Shown here piece after piece: positions 10,429 through 19,328 of a stretch of DNA of 64,000 bases; the first letter of the stretch is position 1, and every line of letters begins with the position of its first letter. This DNA comes from Marinobacter lipolyticus SM19 (GTDB taxonomy: Bacteria > Pseudomonadota > Gammaproteobacteria > Pseudomonadales > Oleiphilaceae), in the NCBI RefSeq assembly GCF_000397065.2, contig NZ_KE007328.1, positions 124,001 to 188,000 of the forward strand. The letters run 5' to 3'. The notes below the pieces were generated by a model, which did no database searches, was not told the DNA's origin, and saw only the letters and a list, made by a program, of their open reading frames with translations. Position numbers and translations under genes: made by a program.

Positions 10429-10985
10429 TGGGCCACCGCCTTTCCAAGATCTACACTCGCACCGGCGACGACGGCTCGACCGGACTTGCCGACGGCAACC
10501 GCATTGCCAAGAATGCACAACGGGTTGAAGCAATGGGCACCGCTGATGAGCTGAATTGCCAGATCGGGCTGCTGATTGAGTGTCTGGATGCCGATGACAG
10601 CCTGGTAGAGACCCTGCGCCGGATACAGCACCACCTGTTTGATCTGGGAGGGGAGTTCGCCATTCCGGGCAGTCGCATGATCGGGGAAGAACACATTGGA
10701 TGGCTGGAGACGACCCTTGATGAGCATAACGAAAGCCTGCCACCACTGAAGAATTTCATCCTTCCCGGCGGTACACCGGCAGCCGCCCAGTGTCATCTTG
10801 CCCGTGCGATTTGCCGCAGAGCGGAGCGGATCGTCGTCGCGCTCGGTCATGAAGACTCGATCAATGCCGCCTCCCGACAGTATCTCAACCGATTGTCTGA
10901 TCTGTTGTTCGTGGTCGCCAGGGTACTGGCACGCCGGGATGGCGGACAGGAAATCCTGTGGGAACAGAAAAAGTCCGGCCTCTGA
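10428..10985 (+). CDS. Cob(I)alamin adenosyltransferase (PduO type)
   Basis: Transfers the adenosyl group of ATP to cob(I)alamin, making coenzyme B12. It has 185 residues in the PduO/ATR fold. The N-terminal ATP-binding segment is KIYTRTGDDGSTGLADG, followed by AMGTADELNCQIG. The C-terminal helix has RRAERIVVALG and the conserved LNRLSDLLFVVAR. It overlaps the preceding reductase by one base, so the two are co-translated. No cobalamin biosynthesis gene is nearby, so it may serve salvage of imported cobalamin. The stop codon lies inside the hairpin of the convergent terminator. Confidence 0.92.
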   Translation: MGHRLSKIYTRTGDDGSTGLADGNRIAKNAQRVEAMGTADELNCQIGLLIECLDADDSLVETLRRIQHHLFDLGGEFAIPGSRMIGEEHIGWLETTLDEHNESLPPLKNFILPGGTPAAAQCHLARAICRRAERIVVALGHEDSINAASRQYLNRLSDLLFVVARVLARRDGGQEILWEQKKSGL

Positions 10986-10992
10986 GGCCGGA
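10968..10992 (-). terminator. Rho-independent terminator of the chemoreceptor gene
   Basis: Perfect arms TCCGGCC (10974-10980) and GGCCGGA (10986-10992) enclose TCTGA. Read on the minus strand the hairpin is followed by CTTTTTCTG, a proper U-tract, so it ends the chemoreceptor transcript. There is no T-run on the plus side. The hairpin contains the stop codon of the convergent cobalamin adenosyltransferase. Confidence 0.75.
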
Positions 10993-11001
10993 TCTTGGAC
11001 A

Positions 11002-13032
11002 TCAGACCTTGAAGGCCTCTACCAGACGCTGAAGGGAGGCGGTCAACTCCGACATCTGACGAGCCGAGCCCAGGGTTTCATCCGCATTCTCCGCTGTAAC
11101 GTGTCCCAGGTCGCTGATTCTTTCAACGTTTGTGTTCACGTTCCTCGCAACCGCCGATTGCTCTTCCGCCGCCTGGGCAATCTGATGACTCATATCCACA
11201 ATCGTGGAAATACCTCCGGCAATACGATCCAGCGCTTCGGTGACTTCCGAAGACTTACGAACCGTTGTCTCAGTGACATCATGGCTGTTGGTCATGGCCC
11301 CAACGGCATCTTTCACACCGCTCTGCAAACGGGAAATCATGCCTTCAATTTCCTCGGTGGATTTGTGGGTTCGCTGAGATAACGAGCGAACCTCGTCAGC
11401 CACGACCGCAAATCCACGCCCGTGTTCACCCGCGCGGGCCGCCTCAATCGCAGCATTCAACGCCAGCAGATTGGTTTGTTCAGCAATCGCCTTGATCTCA
11501 ACCAGCACCTGACTGATGTTGTCGCTATCCGAGCTGACGCGATTGATCACCGCCACGGCACCGGATATCTCGGTCGCCAGGCGATTGATGGTTTCCACCG
11601 TATCCGCCACCACCTGGCGACCAGCTTCCGTATCATGCTCCGCGGTACCCGCACTGTCAGAGACCCGGTGAGCACTTTCAGAGACCTCATGAACGGCTTC
11701 CACCATCTGGGTCATGGCTTCATTAATCTGGCCTGATTCATCCATCTGGCGCGCGACAGCCTCACTGTTTGCCGTGGCCGTATCCTTTACGCGGGTCGCC
11801 TGTTGGTCGACATCCAGGGTTGTACGGCTCACCGAGCGAATCAGGTCCGCGATGCGGTCTGTCATGTTATTGAACTCAGTCGTTAACTCACCAAGCTCAT
11901 CACGGTTATCAAGCTGAATGTGCGCCGTCATGTCACCGGCTGCCACGGTCCTTGCCGCCTCGCTGAAGCGGTTAATGGCCGTGCGCACCGACATGAAGAA
12001 TCCTATATACAGGTAGACTACGACAAGCAAAACCAGGACCAGAGCAACAATGATGAGCTGCCGCTGACGGATTTCCCCTTGCAACCTGGCCGACAGGTTG
12101 TTTCCTACCACATCAAAGACGGCCTCGGTCAACGCGTCGTAGTGCGCGAGCTCGTTCGCGACCAGAGCATCAAATTCCTGCCAGGGCAATTCTAGGCGCA
12201 TAGGGGTAATGACATTAACGTCCAGCTGGTCCCTGACAACCGACAGACTGAGATTGACGCTATCTATGGTATCACCGGCTTCCGCAGCCAGTTTCGGAGA
12301 CGCATTCCTGGCAACAGACAAAGCGGGGGTCAGCAGAGAAGCACGGTTTGTGAGGGCATCGTATATTTCATTCAGCCCCTCACTCAGGTTGTATCCCACC
12401 TGCCCGTCTACCAGCGCAAACGTCCCGAAAGCCCTGGCACGACCTAAGACATGGCGGGCCTCTGGAAGGGATTCTCTCAAGAGCCCCAGCAGCAACAGAT
12501 TTTCCCTGGATGAATCCTGACCAATGCCGGAAATCTCAATAGTAGCCGACAGCATAGCCCGAACTTTCTGGACAAACTCCTGATAGTACTTGAACTGCGG
12601 GTCGAGGTTGCTTTGGTAACTGTCCTCACTGCGCAGGGCTTCCCACTCTTCCTGTAACTGAACCAACTGCTCCTTCCAGTTACCGGAAGCATCAAATGCC
12701 AACTCGCGAGTAGACAGGTCTTGCAGGATACGACTGATGGTTTCAGCAGCCTGATCGGATTTCGCCAGAAGTTCAGAATGATCCCGGACTTTTCCGGGGG
12801 CACGATAGTCCCGGTAATCAAATGAGGCATTGAGCAGGCGATCCACTTGCTCCAGTTGTTCCAGTCCCTCGACCCCCCGGGTCATGGTTTCCACGGAACG
12901 ATTCAGTTCGCCGATTACCAGCCAGGAAAGACCACCAATGGGAAGCAGGAACAGCAGACTGATCAGGCTGAACTTGTAGAACATCGGCAACCGGTTCATC
13001 AGCGCGACTGCTGGATTGATTAATTGCTTCAC
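11002..13032 (-). CDS. Methyl-accepting chemotaxis protein
   Basis: A transmembrane chemoreceptor that controls the CheA kinase. It has 676 residues with a transmembrane helix at about 18-42. A mostly helical periplasmic domain of about 280 residues follows, then a second helix at about 323-346 ([22 protein letters not shown]), a HAMP domain and the cytoplasmic signalling coiled coil. The hairpin tip is [20 protein letters not shown], followed by [18 protein letters not shown]. There is no C-terminal pentapeptide for CheR tethering. The start is the GTG at 13030-13032 behind AGGGG. A sigma-28-like promoter lies upstream. The gene precedes ampE-ampD as in Pseudomonas; the ligand is unknown. 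Confidence 0.93.
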   Translation of the reverse strand: MKQLINPAVALMNRLPMFYKFSLISLLFLLPIGGLSWLVIGELNRSVETMTRGVEGLEQLEQVDRLLNASFDYRDYRAPGKVRDHSELLAKSDQAAETISRILQDLSTRELAFDASGNWKEQLVQLQEEWEALRSEDSYQSNLDPQFKYYQEFVQKVRAMLSATIEISGIGQDSSRENLLLLGLLRESLPEARHVLGRARAFGTFALVDGQVGYNLSEGLNEIYDALTNRASLLTPALSVARNASPKLAAEAGDTIDSVNLSLSVVRDQLDVNVITPMRLELPWQEFDALVANELAHYDALTEAVFDVVGNNLSARLQGEIRQRQLIIVALVLVLLVVVYLYIGFFMSVRTAINRFSEAARTVAAGDMTAHIQLDNRDELGELTTEFNNMTDRIADLIRSVSRTTLDVDQQATRVKDTATANSEAVARQMDESGQINEAMTQMVEAVHEVSESAHRVSDSAGTAEHDTEAGRQVVADTVETINRLATEISGAVAVINRVSSDSDNISQVLVEIKAIAEQTNLLALNAAIEAARAGEHGRGFAVVADEVRSLSQRTHKSTEEIEGMISRLQSGVKDAVGAMTNSHDVTETTVRKSSEVTEALDRIAGGISTIVDMSHQIAQAAEEQSAVARNVNTNVERISDLGHVTAENADETLGSARQMSELTASLQRLVEAFKV

Positions 13033-13085
13033 TGTTTGCCCCTGCCAGGTGTTTCAAAGAAAGGATGATTTATTCTTTGTTTATA

Positions 13086-13112
13086 TTGTCGCCTAAAGTA
13101 TTAAAAACTTTA
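13086..13112 (-). promoter_or_regulatory. Sigma-28 (FliA) promoter of the chemoreceptor
   Basis: On the minus strand TAAAGTTT (13112 down to 13105) is a perfect match to the flagellar -35. Exactly 11 bases separate it from GGCGACAA (13093 down to 13086), six of eight to GCCGATAA. Start would be near 13078, leaving a leader of about 45 bases. This fits motility-class control of a chemoreceptor. Confidence 0.6.
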
Positions 13113-13115
13113 GGC
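13091..13115. repeat. Palindrome GCCTAAAGT-N7-ACTTTAGGC
   Basis: Two perfect 9-base arms (13091-13099 and 13107-13115) flank ATTAAAA. The right arm holds the sigma-28 -35 of the chemoreceptor gene; the left arm overlaps the -10 and could place a second -35-like box on the plus strand. It may also act as an operator or as a hairpin between ampE and the receptor gene. Confidence 0.6.
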
Positions 13116-13157
13116 CTTATTGTTGTTATTCTGCAAACTTTTTCAAAAACCGGGACT

Positions 13158-14045
13158 TCAAACCACCCCGGCGATCACCAACAGGGCAATGCCACACACC
13201 CAAACCAGCATGCTTCGGTTCAGCAAATCTCGAATAGCTTTCAGACTTCTGCCACCAAATGCGGTCCACTCATCCGGATGAACCTGAGCAAAGCGTGCGG
13301 GATCCAGTGCGTATCCCGTCAATGCGCCATTGGCGGCCCGAATCAGTACCTGGTCAGCTGCCAAGCCGGACGCAAACAACACGCCCCGCACATCTTTCAA
13401 CCAGCCGGCGAGATCTCCCGCCAGACCAAAGGTACAGGCAAGCAGTCGTGCGGGTATCCAGTTGGCTAGTCCGGCAATACGGGCGTAGTGAGGGCGTGCA
13501 GCCGCTTGTGGCCAATGCTCCCGCAATGCCACCAGCCCCCTTGCCAAAAAGGCCAGACCAATACCACCCACCACATACCAGAACGCCACCAGGAAAAAGC
13601 GCTCAAACACAGCAACCAACAGCTTCTTGGACAAAGCCAGATGCATTTCATCCGGTGAAATTGCCTGCCCCCGCTCGTCAGCGGGCAGACAATCCTGGAT
13701 ATGATGCCAGGCTGCCTGCATATCCCCCCTGCTCCATGCTTCGCTGTACGCCCTCAGAAGCGGCTTCCATCCCGGCGCTCCCATCAGTAGCAATAACAGC
13801 AGGAACTCCAGGGGATACAATGACATGCGCCAGCCATAGATCGACGCCGCCCAGACCACCCCCACCAGCAACAATGCCGGCACAATGACTCGCACCAATC
13901 CCCAGCGGATTTCCACTTCCCGCCCAGCCTCTGATGAACGTGCAGAACGAAACCATACCCGCCATACCCGGTCACCGGACAAGCTATCGGAAAGGTCCAG
14001 CCGGCGACGGACCAGCCAGGCACACAGAAACACCACCAGTACCAT
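13158..14045 (-). CDS. ampE: AmpE-like membrane protein
   Basis: A polytopic inner-membrane protein of the AmpE family, encoded with AmpD in many gammaproteobacteria and named as a signalling modulator of beta-lactamase induction; its reaction is not established. It has 295 residues with hydrophobic segments at the N-terminus, about 50-70, 75-90, 145-170 and the last 20 residues. The N-terminus begins MVLVVFLCAWLVRRRLD, and conserved family segments such as ERFFLVAFWYVVGGIG are visible. Its ATG overlaps the ampD stop by one base (TGATG). No ampC or ampR is in the window, so a cell-wall recycling role is as likely as a resistance one. Confidence 0.82.
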   Translation of the reverse strand: MVLVVFLCAWLVRRRLDLSDSLSGDRVWRVWFRSARSSEAGREVEIRWGLVRVIVPALLLVGVVWAASIYGWRMSLYPLEFLLLLLLMGAPGWKPLLRAYSEAWSRGDMQAAWHHIQDCLPADERGQAISPDEMHLALSKKLLVAVFERFFLVAFWYVVGGIGLAFLARGLVALREHWPQAAARPHYARIAGLANWIPARLLACTFGLAGDLAGWLKDVRGVLFASGLAADQVLIRAANGALTGYALDPARFAQVHPDEWTAFGGRSLKAIRDLLNRSMLVWVCGIALLVIAGVV

Positions 14046-14674
14046 CAGGACATCTCCCCTGTCGTTGCGTCCGGATCGGACAACCGCTGGCGGTAATGCT
14101 CCCAGTCAAATACCGGGCCGGGGTCGGTTTTTCGGCCTGGTGCTATATCACAGTGGCCGGTAATCCTGTCTCCGGTAATCCTCGGCCATGCTTGCATGAT
14201 CAGCCTTGAGAGTTCCGCTAACCGCTCGTATTGCACCGGTGTGTAGGGCACATCATCGGTACCCTCCAACTCGATCCCGATGGAAAAATCGTTGCACTCG
14301 TCTTCACCGCGAAAACTCGAGCGCCCGGCATGCCAGGCACGCTCCAGCAGACTGACAAACTGCACAATCTGTCCATCACGCCGAATCAGCGCATGAGCGG
14401 ATACCTTGAGTTCAGCAATGGTTTCAAAATACGGATGTTCGGAGGCATCCAGGCAATTACAGAAGAAGCGTTCAATAGCAGGTCCGCCAAACTGTCCTGG
14501 CGGCAGACTTATATTATGCACTACAAGCAGTGAAATATCGGCGCCCTCGGGTCTCGGACCAAAATTGGGCGAAGGACACCAGCGCACTCCGGAAATACGA
14601 CCGGTCTTGCGCAAATGGTCAATGGAATCTTGATTACAGGCTATAGCTTTCTGGCGTTGAATCGAGTCAGGCAA
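14045..14674 (-). CDS. ampD: 1,6-anhydro-N-acetylmuramyl-L-alanine amidase AmpD
   Basis: A cytoplasmic zinc amidase that cleaves the peptide from anhydro-muropeptides during cell-wall recycling and so lowers the inducer of AmpR. It has 209 residues. Predicted zinc ligands are His53 (VVHNISLPP), His174 and Asp184 (GHCDIAPGRKTDPGP), with Glu135 and Lys182 as catalytic residues. Their spacing matches E. coli AmpD. About 20 residues precede the usual N-terminus, so a start further in is possible, but no better ribosome-binding site was seen. It is the first gene of ampD-ampE. Confidence 0.95.
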   Translation of the reverse strand: MPDSIQRQKAIACNQDSIDHLRKTGRISGVRWCPSPNFGPRPEGADISLLVVHNISLPPGQFGGPAIERFFCNCLDASEHPYFETIAELKVSAHALIRRDGQIVQFVSLLERAWHAGRSSFRGEDECNDFSIGIELEGTDDVPYTPVQYERLAELSRLIMQAWPRITGDRITGHCDIAPGRKTDPGPVFDWEHYRQRLSDPDATTGEMS

Positions 14675-14750
14675 GGTAAATCCAGCAGGTTTGTTGCTGT
14701 TGATATCCGCACTGATTGAAGCACAAAGTTGCCCGGGTTGCTACGACGGC

Positions 14751-17027
14751 TCAATCCTTGCGACTGCTGCGTAGATTATCGATGATGGATTCCAGAGCCC
14801 GGTCAAAGATCAGGCCATCGTCCAGCATTGTAATCTCATCGCCGGCCATGGCCTGTGCCAGGGAATCCCGATGATACTCGGCCACTTTCGCACCACTGCG
14901 ATTGACAAAAATGTACTTGCCTGTCGCCTTGATGAATGCCGCCAGCTTGCAGCGGGTCTTGGTGGCATCTCTGGTTAATTCGATCCAGGAACCCACTCGC
15001 AGGTTGTCCGCGCGATCAAGCCATGCCTGCTCAATCGCTGGCTCAGGTGCGTCGCCAGTTCCGACAGCAACCTCTTCCGTCGCTTCCCGACGCTCAGCCG
15101 ACTCAGTCTCCCGGAGATCGTTAACAGATTCCACATCGCCCACATCAGCAGGCCCGTGATCGTCGACAGATGGAACGTCGTCGGGGCAGCTATCGATGGA
15201 TGGGGCGACTCTGGACGTCACCAGCCGCTGAAAAACATCAACATGGGCCAGTTCAAGATCACGGATCGCCGCATCCGTGGCGAACGGATCCCACGAGATT
15301 TCCTGAAGCGCATGGCGCAAGTTGTCCACGATCGAAGGAATCGACCGCAACAACTCGGTACGGGTTTCTTCGGTTACAGGCCGGGGATCCACACTCCAGA
15401 CCAGCTTTCGCGTCAAATCAACGGCAGACGCCCAGCTTTCACTGCCCTCCCCATCTCTTAACACCTTCCACTGGAGGTACTTGCTCCAGGCTTCCCGCAT
15501 CAGGTTGTTGACTGAATCCGGCAGCTCTCGCCCCGCCGTCATTTCATCCAACATCTGACGGGCTGCCTGAGCCGCCTGTTCCTGTTTCGCTCGCCCCTCT
15601 TCCGCATCACGCAGACGCTGCTCAACCAACTCCCTTCGCCGACGGTCAAGATCCATGAAATGACTGAAATCCGCGAGCAACTCTCCGAAAAGGTCCACGT
15701 TATCGGTAAAGTCGTTCAGAACCCGGTCCACCACGGATTCGATTTTTTCCCTCAGGGGATCCCGCTGGCTATTTTGCTTTTCTGTCCAGCCAATGGCGGA
15801 CATAGCCAGCTCATTGAGAAGCTTGCGAACCGGGTGTCCGCCACGGTTGAAAAAGTTTTTGTCACTGAGGGCGACTTTCAGAACCGGAATTTGCAATCGG
15901 CCAATCAGAGCTTTCATAACTGGATGGAGCTGACGGTCTTCCAGAATGAAATCAAACAGCATCGACACCAGGTTGATCACGTCGCTGTCCACCTGGCCTA
16001 CATTGGACGCCCGACCATTATTGATTTTGAGCACGGGCTGCAGCTGCTCGGTCAGCGACACCACTCGCCCCTGGTCCCAATGTCCGGGTAATGACTGAAC
16101 ATCATTCAGCCGCGCCATGAGAGCCCCGGTATCCAGAAAACCATCGACGCCAGCATTAGCGCCTACTCCGTCGTTGCCGCGACCTTGATGGAGCAGCGCA
16201 CTGAGTTCAGAAAAGGTTCCTCCGGACTGGCCGGCCGATGAAGAGCCACCCCCCGGGGCGCTATTTTCATTGGCCGTCCGCACCGGTTGGGTCGCCCCGG
16301 CAGACTTCGATGATGAGGAACCCTGACGACCATCAACAGGCGGGCGCTTCATATCCGGCAGCACGCCCTCGGCGATCAGAGTACGGTTTGCTTGCTGATA
16401 AAAATCGCCGAGGGTATCGGCCAGCAAGCGATCAAACAGTTTCAGCACGACCAGCTTTGCACGAATATCTATTTCCAGATCTGAGCAGGCCTCCGCCAGC
16501 CCACCACAGATGACTTCAGGACTCAGGGGCATCTGGCTGTCACTGAGACGCACGGACGGTACCAGATGATGTACCCGGGCATTCAGCATTCTTATGGCAG
16601 TCGCATGCCTGTTTCGTAGCTTGCTGACCAGGTTTTCAATGGCCACGCGCTGTTCCAGTTCGGAATGGTCCAACAAGCTCAGCGAGTCCTGGTCCACAGC
16701 ATCCAGGGTCGCGCTGGCATTGTCGGGATGGAACTTGCCAATATCGTTGAAGGCCCGACTGATGTACTGGAGGATGGAAACGGTCATCAGCTTGCGGCGC
16801 AGCCGCAATTCACGCATGGCATCAAAGTAGGCGGTCCGGTCCTCATTCGAGCCGGCCTTATCGGCCAGTTCGAACAGGGCATCGTCCGAGTTGTCAAAAA
16901 AACCCGCCAATACAGACTTCAGTGACTGACCCGATGCGTCACGCAGACGAACCAACCCATTGGGCAAGGCAAACCGGCCTCCGGATGTCCGTGCTGCGAA
17001 ACTGACCACCTTGCTATCCTGCGCCAT
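14751..17027 (-). CDS. DUF1631 family protein
   Basis: A large cytoplasmic protein of unknown function, about 758 residues, found beside ampD and nadC in Pseudomonas as well. There is no signal peptide or membrane segment. The N-terminal half is helical and rich in Leu and Arg. Residues around 240-300 are a Ser/Gly-rich linker, and a later charged helical stretch (about 470-505) looks like a coiled coil. The C-terminal 100 residues include VGSWIELTRDATKTRCKLAAFIKATGKYIFVNRSG, reminiscent of a small PilZ-like or beta-barrel domain. I start at the ATG at 17025-17027 (MAQDSKVVSF), which has GGAG seven bases upstream, rather than nine codons earlier. Confidence 0.82.
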   Translation of the reverse strand: MAQDSKVVSFAARTSGGRFALPNGLVRLRDASGQSLKSVLAGFFDNSDDALFELADKAGSNEDRTAYFDAMRELRLRRKLMTVSILQYISRAFNDIGKFHPDNASATLDAVDQDSLSLLDHSELEQRVAIENLVSKLRNRHATAIRMLNARVHHLVPSVRLSDSQMPLSPEVICGGLAEACSDLEIDIRAKLVVLKLFDRLLADTLGDFYQQANRTLIAEGVLPDMKRPPVDGRQGSSSSKSAGATQPVRTANENSAPGGGSSSAGQSGGTFSELSALLHQGRGNDGVGANAGVDGFLDTGALMARLNDVQSLPGHWDQGRVVSLTEQLQPVLKINNGRASNVGQVDSDVINLVSMLFDFILEDRQLHPVMKALIGRLQIPVLKVALSDKNFFNRGGHPVRKLLNELAMSAIGWTEKQNSQRDPLREKIESVVDRVLNDFTDNVDLFGELLADFSHFMDLDRRRRELVEQRLRDAEEGRAKQEQAAQAARQMLDEMTAGRELPDSVNNLMREAWSKYLQWKVLRDGEGSESWASAVDLTRKLVWSVDPRPVTEETRTELLRSIPSIVDNLRHALQEISWDPFATDAAIRDLELAHVDVFQRLVTSRVAPSIDSCPDDVPSVDDHGPADVGDVESVNDLRETESAERREATEEVAVGTGDAPEPAIEQAWLDRADNLRVGSWIELTRDATKTRCKLAAFIKATGKYIFVNRSGAKVAEYHRDSLAQAMAGDEITMLDDGLIFDRALESIIDNLRSSRKD

Positions 17028-17098
17028 TTGGCTGCTCCGGGTATTAAGTGACAAACTAATCGGGCTTTACTCCACTGCATATCCTAAGTCTTATCAAC

Positions 17099-17133
17099 GT
17101 CACCTTGTGTCAGAATTTGTCACCTTTTGTGAC
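17099..17133. repeat. Tandem and palindromic GTCACC motif between DUF1631 gene and nadC
   Basis: GTCACCTTGTGTCA (from 17099) and GTCACCTTTTGTGA (from 17119) are near-copies exactly 20 bases apart, two turns of the helix. The second is also a palindrome, GTCAC-CTTTT-GTGAC (17119-17133). It lies in a divergent promoter region of about 220 bases. This looks like a pair of operator sites, but I cannot name the regulator. Confidence 0.5.
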
Positions 17134-17249
17134 CAGTAGATGCAGTTCACATTTTAGCAGTCAACCAGGTTCCCGTTTGGCGAATCTGCTGGCTGGCTAT
17201 AGAATCACGCCCCAGACCCCAACAACTCTCTTTTTACCGGACAGTTACC

Positions 17250-18089
17250 ATGATCCCAGCCGAAATGCTTCGCCAATCCCGTGTTGAATCCATCGCGCTC
17301 AGTCTGCGAGAAGACATTGGCAGCGGGGATATCACGGCACAACTGATCCCGGCTGACAAGATCAGCACTGGTCGCGTGATTACCCGTGAAACCGCGGTGA
17401 TCGCAGGGCGCCAATGGGTCGACGAGGTGTTCCGACAGGTAGATCCATCCCTTGAACTGACCTGGCATGTAAAGGACGGCAATCGTGCTGAGCCCGACAG
17501 CGTGCTGTTCAGCTTCAAAGGGCCGGCACGCGGACTGCTGACTGCCGAACGGGCTGCCCTGAACTGGCTGCAGACACTCTCGGGAACCGCAACCGTCTGC
17601 GCCGCTTACGCGGAGCAAGTCGCCCACACCGGTGTTAAATTGCTGGACACGCGCAAAACGTTTCCTGGTCTGCGCCTTGCGCAAAAATACGCAGTCAGCT
17701 GCGGCGGCTGCTACAACCATCGCATTGGCCTGTGGGATGCATTCCTGATCAAGGAAAACCACATTGCTGCCTGCGGCTCCATTGCCCAAGCGGTCAGCGA
17801 GGCCCGTCGCATTGCCCCCGGGCGCCCCGTAGAAGTGGAAACAGAAAATCTGGACGAGCTGGATCAGGCGCTGGAAGCAGGTGCCGACATCATCATGCTT
17901 GACGAGTTTTCACTGGAAGATATGGCCAGAGCTGTCACCACCACTGCCGGCAGGGCAAAGCTGGAAGCATCTGGCGGAATCAACGCCAACACGCTGGTGC
18001 CGATTGCCGAAACGGGAGTCGACTATATATCCATTGGTGCATTAACCAAGGACGTCCGGGCCGTCGATCTCTCCATGCGCCTGGACTAG
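17250..18089 (+). CDS. nadC: Nicotinate-nucleotide diphosphorylase (carboxylating)
   Basis: Converts quinolinate and PRPP to nicotinate mononucleotide in NAD synthesis. It has 279 residues. The alpha/beta N-terminal domain begins with [16 protein letters not shown], and the substrate site includes the family stretch [18 protein letters not shown] with CGGCYNHR. The C-terminal barrel has [28 protein letters not shown] and the last motif [13 protein letters not shown]. The start is the ATG at 17250 with a weak ribosome-binding site. It is divergent from the DUF1631 gene and convergent with the YqcC gene 13 bases away. Confidence 0.97.
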   Translation: MIPAEMLRQSRVESIALSLREDIGSGDITAQLIPADKISTGRVITRETAVIAGRQWVDEVFRQVDPSLELTWHVKDGNRAEPDSVLFSFKGPARGLLTAERAALNWLQTLSGTATVCAAYAEQVAHTGVKLLDTRKTFPGLRLAQKYAVSCGGCYNHRIGLWDAFLIKENHIAACGSIAQAVSEARRIAPGRPVEVETENLDELDQALEAGADIIMLDEFSLEDMARAVTTTAGRAKLEASGGINANTLVPIAETGVDYISIGALTKDVRAVDLSMRLD

Positions 18090-18102
18090 GATCGCTTCAG
18101 GG

Positions 18103-18435
18103 CTACCCTGACAACAACTCGTCCATGACCTCCAGCTCCCGAATCAGCCCCTCGCCGGATTCGGGACGCCCGCGAAAATGTTCCTCTGCCATGGGTGCCA
18201 TACCGGAAACCGATGGCAGCGTGCGATCCTCCTCAATGAGAATCTTCAGGCGAGCGACGAATACAAACTGCAGCCACTGGGTAAACTCCAGAGTGTCTAT
18301 GCAGAACGGCTGTGTGCTGTCAAAAGCTTCAGGGGGCGGCGCCTTACTCTCCCACGCCCCAATCTGACGGAGTTGCATTTCAATTCTGAGCAGGCTGTCC
18401 GCAACTTCCGCAATCTGACTGGATGACTGTGACAT
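18103..18435 (-). CDS. YqcC family protein (DUF446)
   Basis: A small soluble protein of unknown function, 110 residues. The family segment IEMQLRQIGAWES is followed by PFCIDTLEFTQWLQFVFVARL and a short C-terminal helix, matching the YqcC domain over nearly its full length. The start is the ATG at 18433-18435 with GGGGAG three bases upstream. It follows the ParA gene by 13 bases and is probably in the same transcript. Its stop codon is the loop of a small palindrome (TCAGGG-CTA-CCCTGA, 18097-18111) shared with the convergent end of nadC. Confidence 0.8.
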   Translation of the reverse strand: MSQSSSQIAEVADSLLRIEMQLRQIGAWESKAPPPEAFDSTQPFCIDTLEFTQWLQFVFVARLKILIEEDRTLPSVSGMAPMAEEHFRGRPESGEGLIRELEVMDELLSG

Positions 18436-18448
18436 AAACTCCCCGAAA

Positions 18449-19246
18449 TCAGTCTGCGAGCGGCTCCAGTTCCACGGTCTCGCCATGCAGAACCTTGAAC
18501 AGGTCTTCAAACTGCCTGGTCAATGCGTGTTTTGGGGCCATGTGAGCCAAAGGCTGCCGACTTTGATGAGACTCTTTCATTTTGACGGAACTGGATAATC
18601 GCACCGGCAATACTGGCAACCCTTCTTCGGTCAATTCACGGACCAGTTGCTTCGGCAGACTCGCACGGGGCTGGAACTGGTTGGCGATAATGCCCTCCAC
18701 CACCAGATCCTCGTTATGATCTTCCTGCAGGTCACGGATTTCGTTGAGAATATTGTATAGTGCCTGACGGGAGAAATCATCGCAATCGAACGGAATCAGG
18801 CATCGCTGGGCGGCAATCAACGCTGATCGGGTGTAGAAATTCAGGGCCGGTGCGGTATCGATGTAAATGGCATCGAAGGACTCTCCGAGCTTCTTCAGTG
18901 CCTCCCGCAGCTTGTATATCTTGTGCTTGGCTTCCAGTTTGCGCTCAAGAAAATCCAGCTCGGGACTGGAGGGCATGACAAACAGATTATCAAACGGCGA
19001 GGCGTGAACAAACTCGTCGGGGCGACGGTTGAACACCGTAAAAGCTACCGTTTGCTCCAGCATATCGGCCACGGTGTCCTTCAGGTCAGCGGCAGGCTTG
19101 CCCAGCAGATAGTGTGTCGAGTTACCCTGAGGGTCCAGATCTACCACCAATGTACGTTTTCCCCTGGCCGCACTGATCGCCGCCAGGTTACAGGTAATAC
19201 TCGACTTTCCGACACCACCTTTCTGATTGAAAACGACTCGTCTCAT
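18449..19246 (-). CDS. Orphan ParA-family ATPase
   Basis: A deviant Walker ATPase of the ParA/MinD superfamily. It has 265 residues and begins MRRVVFNQKGGVGKSS, so the Walker A lysines are Lys9 and Lys14. LVVDLDPQGN follows near 35-44 and AIYIDTAPALNFYTRSALIAA near 120, both typical of ParA. The region after 140 (CLIPFDCDDFSRQALYNI) carries the helix that binds DNA nonspecifically in this family. No ParB gene or parS-like repeat is nearby, so this is not the chromosomal par locus. Such orphans often position protein complexes or chemoreceptors. It lies between hda and the YqcC gene. Confidence 0.88.
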   Translation of the reverse strand: MRRVVFNQKGGVGKSSITCNLAAISAARGKRTLVVDLDPQGNSTHYLLGKPAADLKDTVADMLEQTVAFTVFNRRPDEFVHASPFDNLFVMPSSPELDFLERKLEAKHKIYKLREALKKLGESFDAIYIDTAPALNFYTRSALIAAQRCLIPFDCDDFSRQALYNILNEIRDLQEDHNEDLVVEGIIANQFQPRASLPKQLVRELTEEGLPVLPVRLSSSVKMKESHQSRQPLAHMAPKHALTRQFEDLFKVLHGETVELEPLAD

Positions 19247-19328
19247 TTCTTCCCCCTGACGTAACTCTGCGCTGCCCGACTTCCGTCGAACCTGCTGCTT
19301 CTGATGTTATTGTAAATGTTCGAGACCG

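Noticed and set aside
18097..18111. Palindrome over the yqcC stop as a terminator
   Set aside because: Six-base stem without a T-run; may be incidental.
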